Positions 44,843-44,937 of a DNA stretch of 44,937 bases are shown here, piece after piece (within the stretch, counting starts at the first letter, position 1; each line of letters opens with the position of its first letter). The notes beneath the pieces are model-generated. The model saw nothing but the letters and a program-made list of their open reading frames with translations. It was not told the origin of the DNA and did not search any database. The DNA comes from Lachnospiraceae bacterium (GTDB lineage Bacteria; Bacillota; Clostridia; Lachnospirales; Lachnospiraceae): the NCBI GenBank assembly GCA_024681985.1, contig JAIKZU010000089.1, forward strand, positions 1 to 44,937, written 5' to 3'. Both the position numbers and the translations under genes were made by a program.

Positions 44843-44937
44843 TTACCTGAGCCCTTCCACTGTGTTTCGGATCATAACGGACATCTGGTCAAAAATATAA
44901 CCGCAGACTTCCGGGAACAGATAGATCGTCAGATACA
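44843..44937 (-). CDS. fliR: FliR, C-terminal end only
   Basis: The frame entering from the window edge encodes the last 30 residues (YLTIYLFPEVCGYIFDQMSV...) and ends with TAA at 44845-44843. The hydrophobic helix and position before flhB fit the flagellar export protein FliR. Only the C-terminus is visible, so the call rests mainly on gene order. Confidence 0.7.
   Translation of the reverse strand, partial: YLTIYLFPEVCGYIFDQMSVMIRNTVEGLR

Overview
The window reads as a chromosomal stretch from a motile, Gram-positive member of the Clostridia, most likely family Lachnospiraceae. The reasons are a PolC-type replicative polymerase, sigma-A promoters with strong AGGAGG ribosome sites, a Firmicutes-type chemotaxis set (CheC and CheD with CheA, CheW and CheB), a FliA/SigD-class sigma factor, a DUF6115-like protein, and the order flhB-flhA-flhF-flhG-cheB-cheA-cheW-cheC-cheD-sigD ... 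rpsB-tsf-pyrH-frr-uppS-cdsA-dxr-rseP-polC. This is the same macro-order as the Bacillus subtilis fla/che to polC region. Every convincing gene lies on the minus strand, so transcription runs from high to low coordinates. No tRNA, rRNA, CRISPR array or insertion sequence was seen.

Region by region, in the direction of transcription. 44937-29210: the distal part of a flagellar/chemotaxis super-operon (fliR end, flhB, flhA, flhF, flhG, a PilZ protein, cheB, cheA, cheW, cheC, cheD, a small membrane protein, fliA, a FapA-like protein, a small acidic protein, a DUF6115-like protein, a short MltG/YceG-like protein), ending in a 12-bp hairpin. 29218-27305: an odd, probably decaying Cache-domain gene, with no proper start region and an in-frame TGA. 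27286-25372: a strong promoter, a structured leader, then rpsB-tsf and a terminator. 25344-12482: a polysaccharide deacetylase and a bactofilin, a 230-bp palindromic element, then pyrH-frr, a hairpin, and uppS-cdsA-dxr-rseP-ispG-polC-chorismate mutase. 12477-6699: a DUF815 ATPase, an exopolyphosphatase-like protein, polyphosphate kinase and a HAD phosphatase.

6650-6244: a compact intergenic region with three DnaA-box-like sites, a sigma-A promoter, a 5' hairpin with an alternative partner next to the ribosome site, a 65-codon gene and a terminator. 6223-647: a promoter followed by an acyltransferase, D-aminoacyl-tRNA deacylase (dtd), and a complete-looking phosphorelay: hybrid histidine kinase, HPt protein, and an HD-GYP protein with a receiver domain. 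646-1: gene-poor, AT-rich DNA with repeated GACTTAAT motifs in both orientations and a broken gene remnant at the edge.

The genes tie together motility, translation, isoprenoid and phospholipid precursor synthesis, replication, and cyclic-di-GMP and polyphosphate signalling. The points most worth following are the DnaA-box-controlled small gene, the CheB receiver domain that lacks its phosphoacceptor aspartate, the kinase-HPt-HD-GYP relay, and the truncated and stop-interrupted Cache gene.
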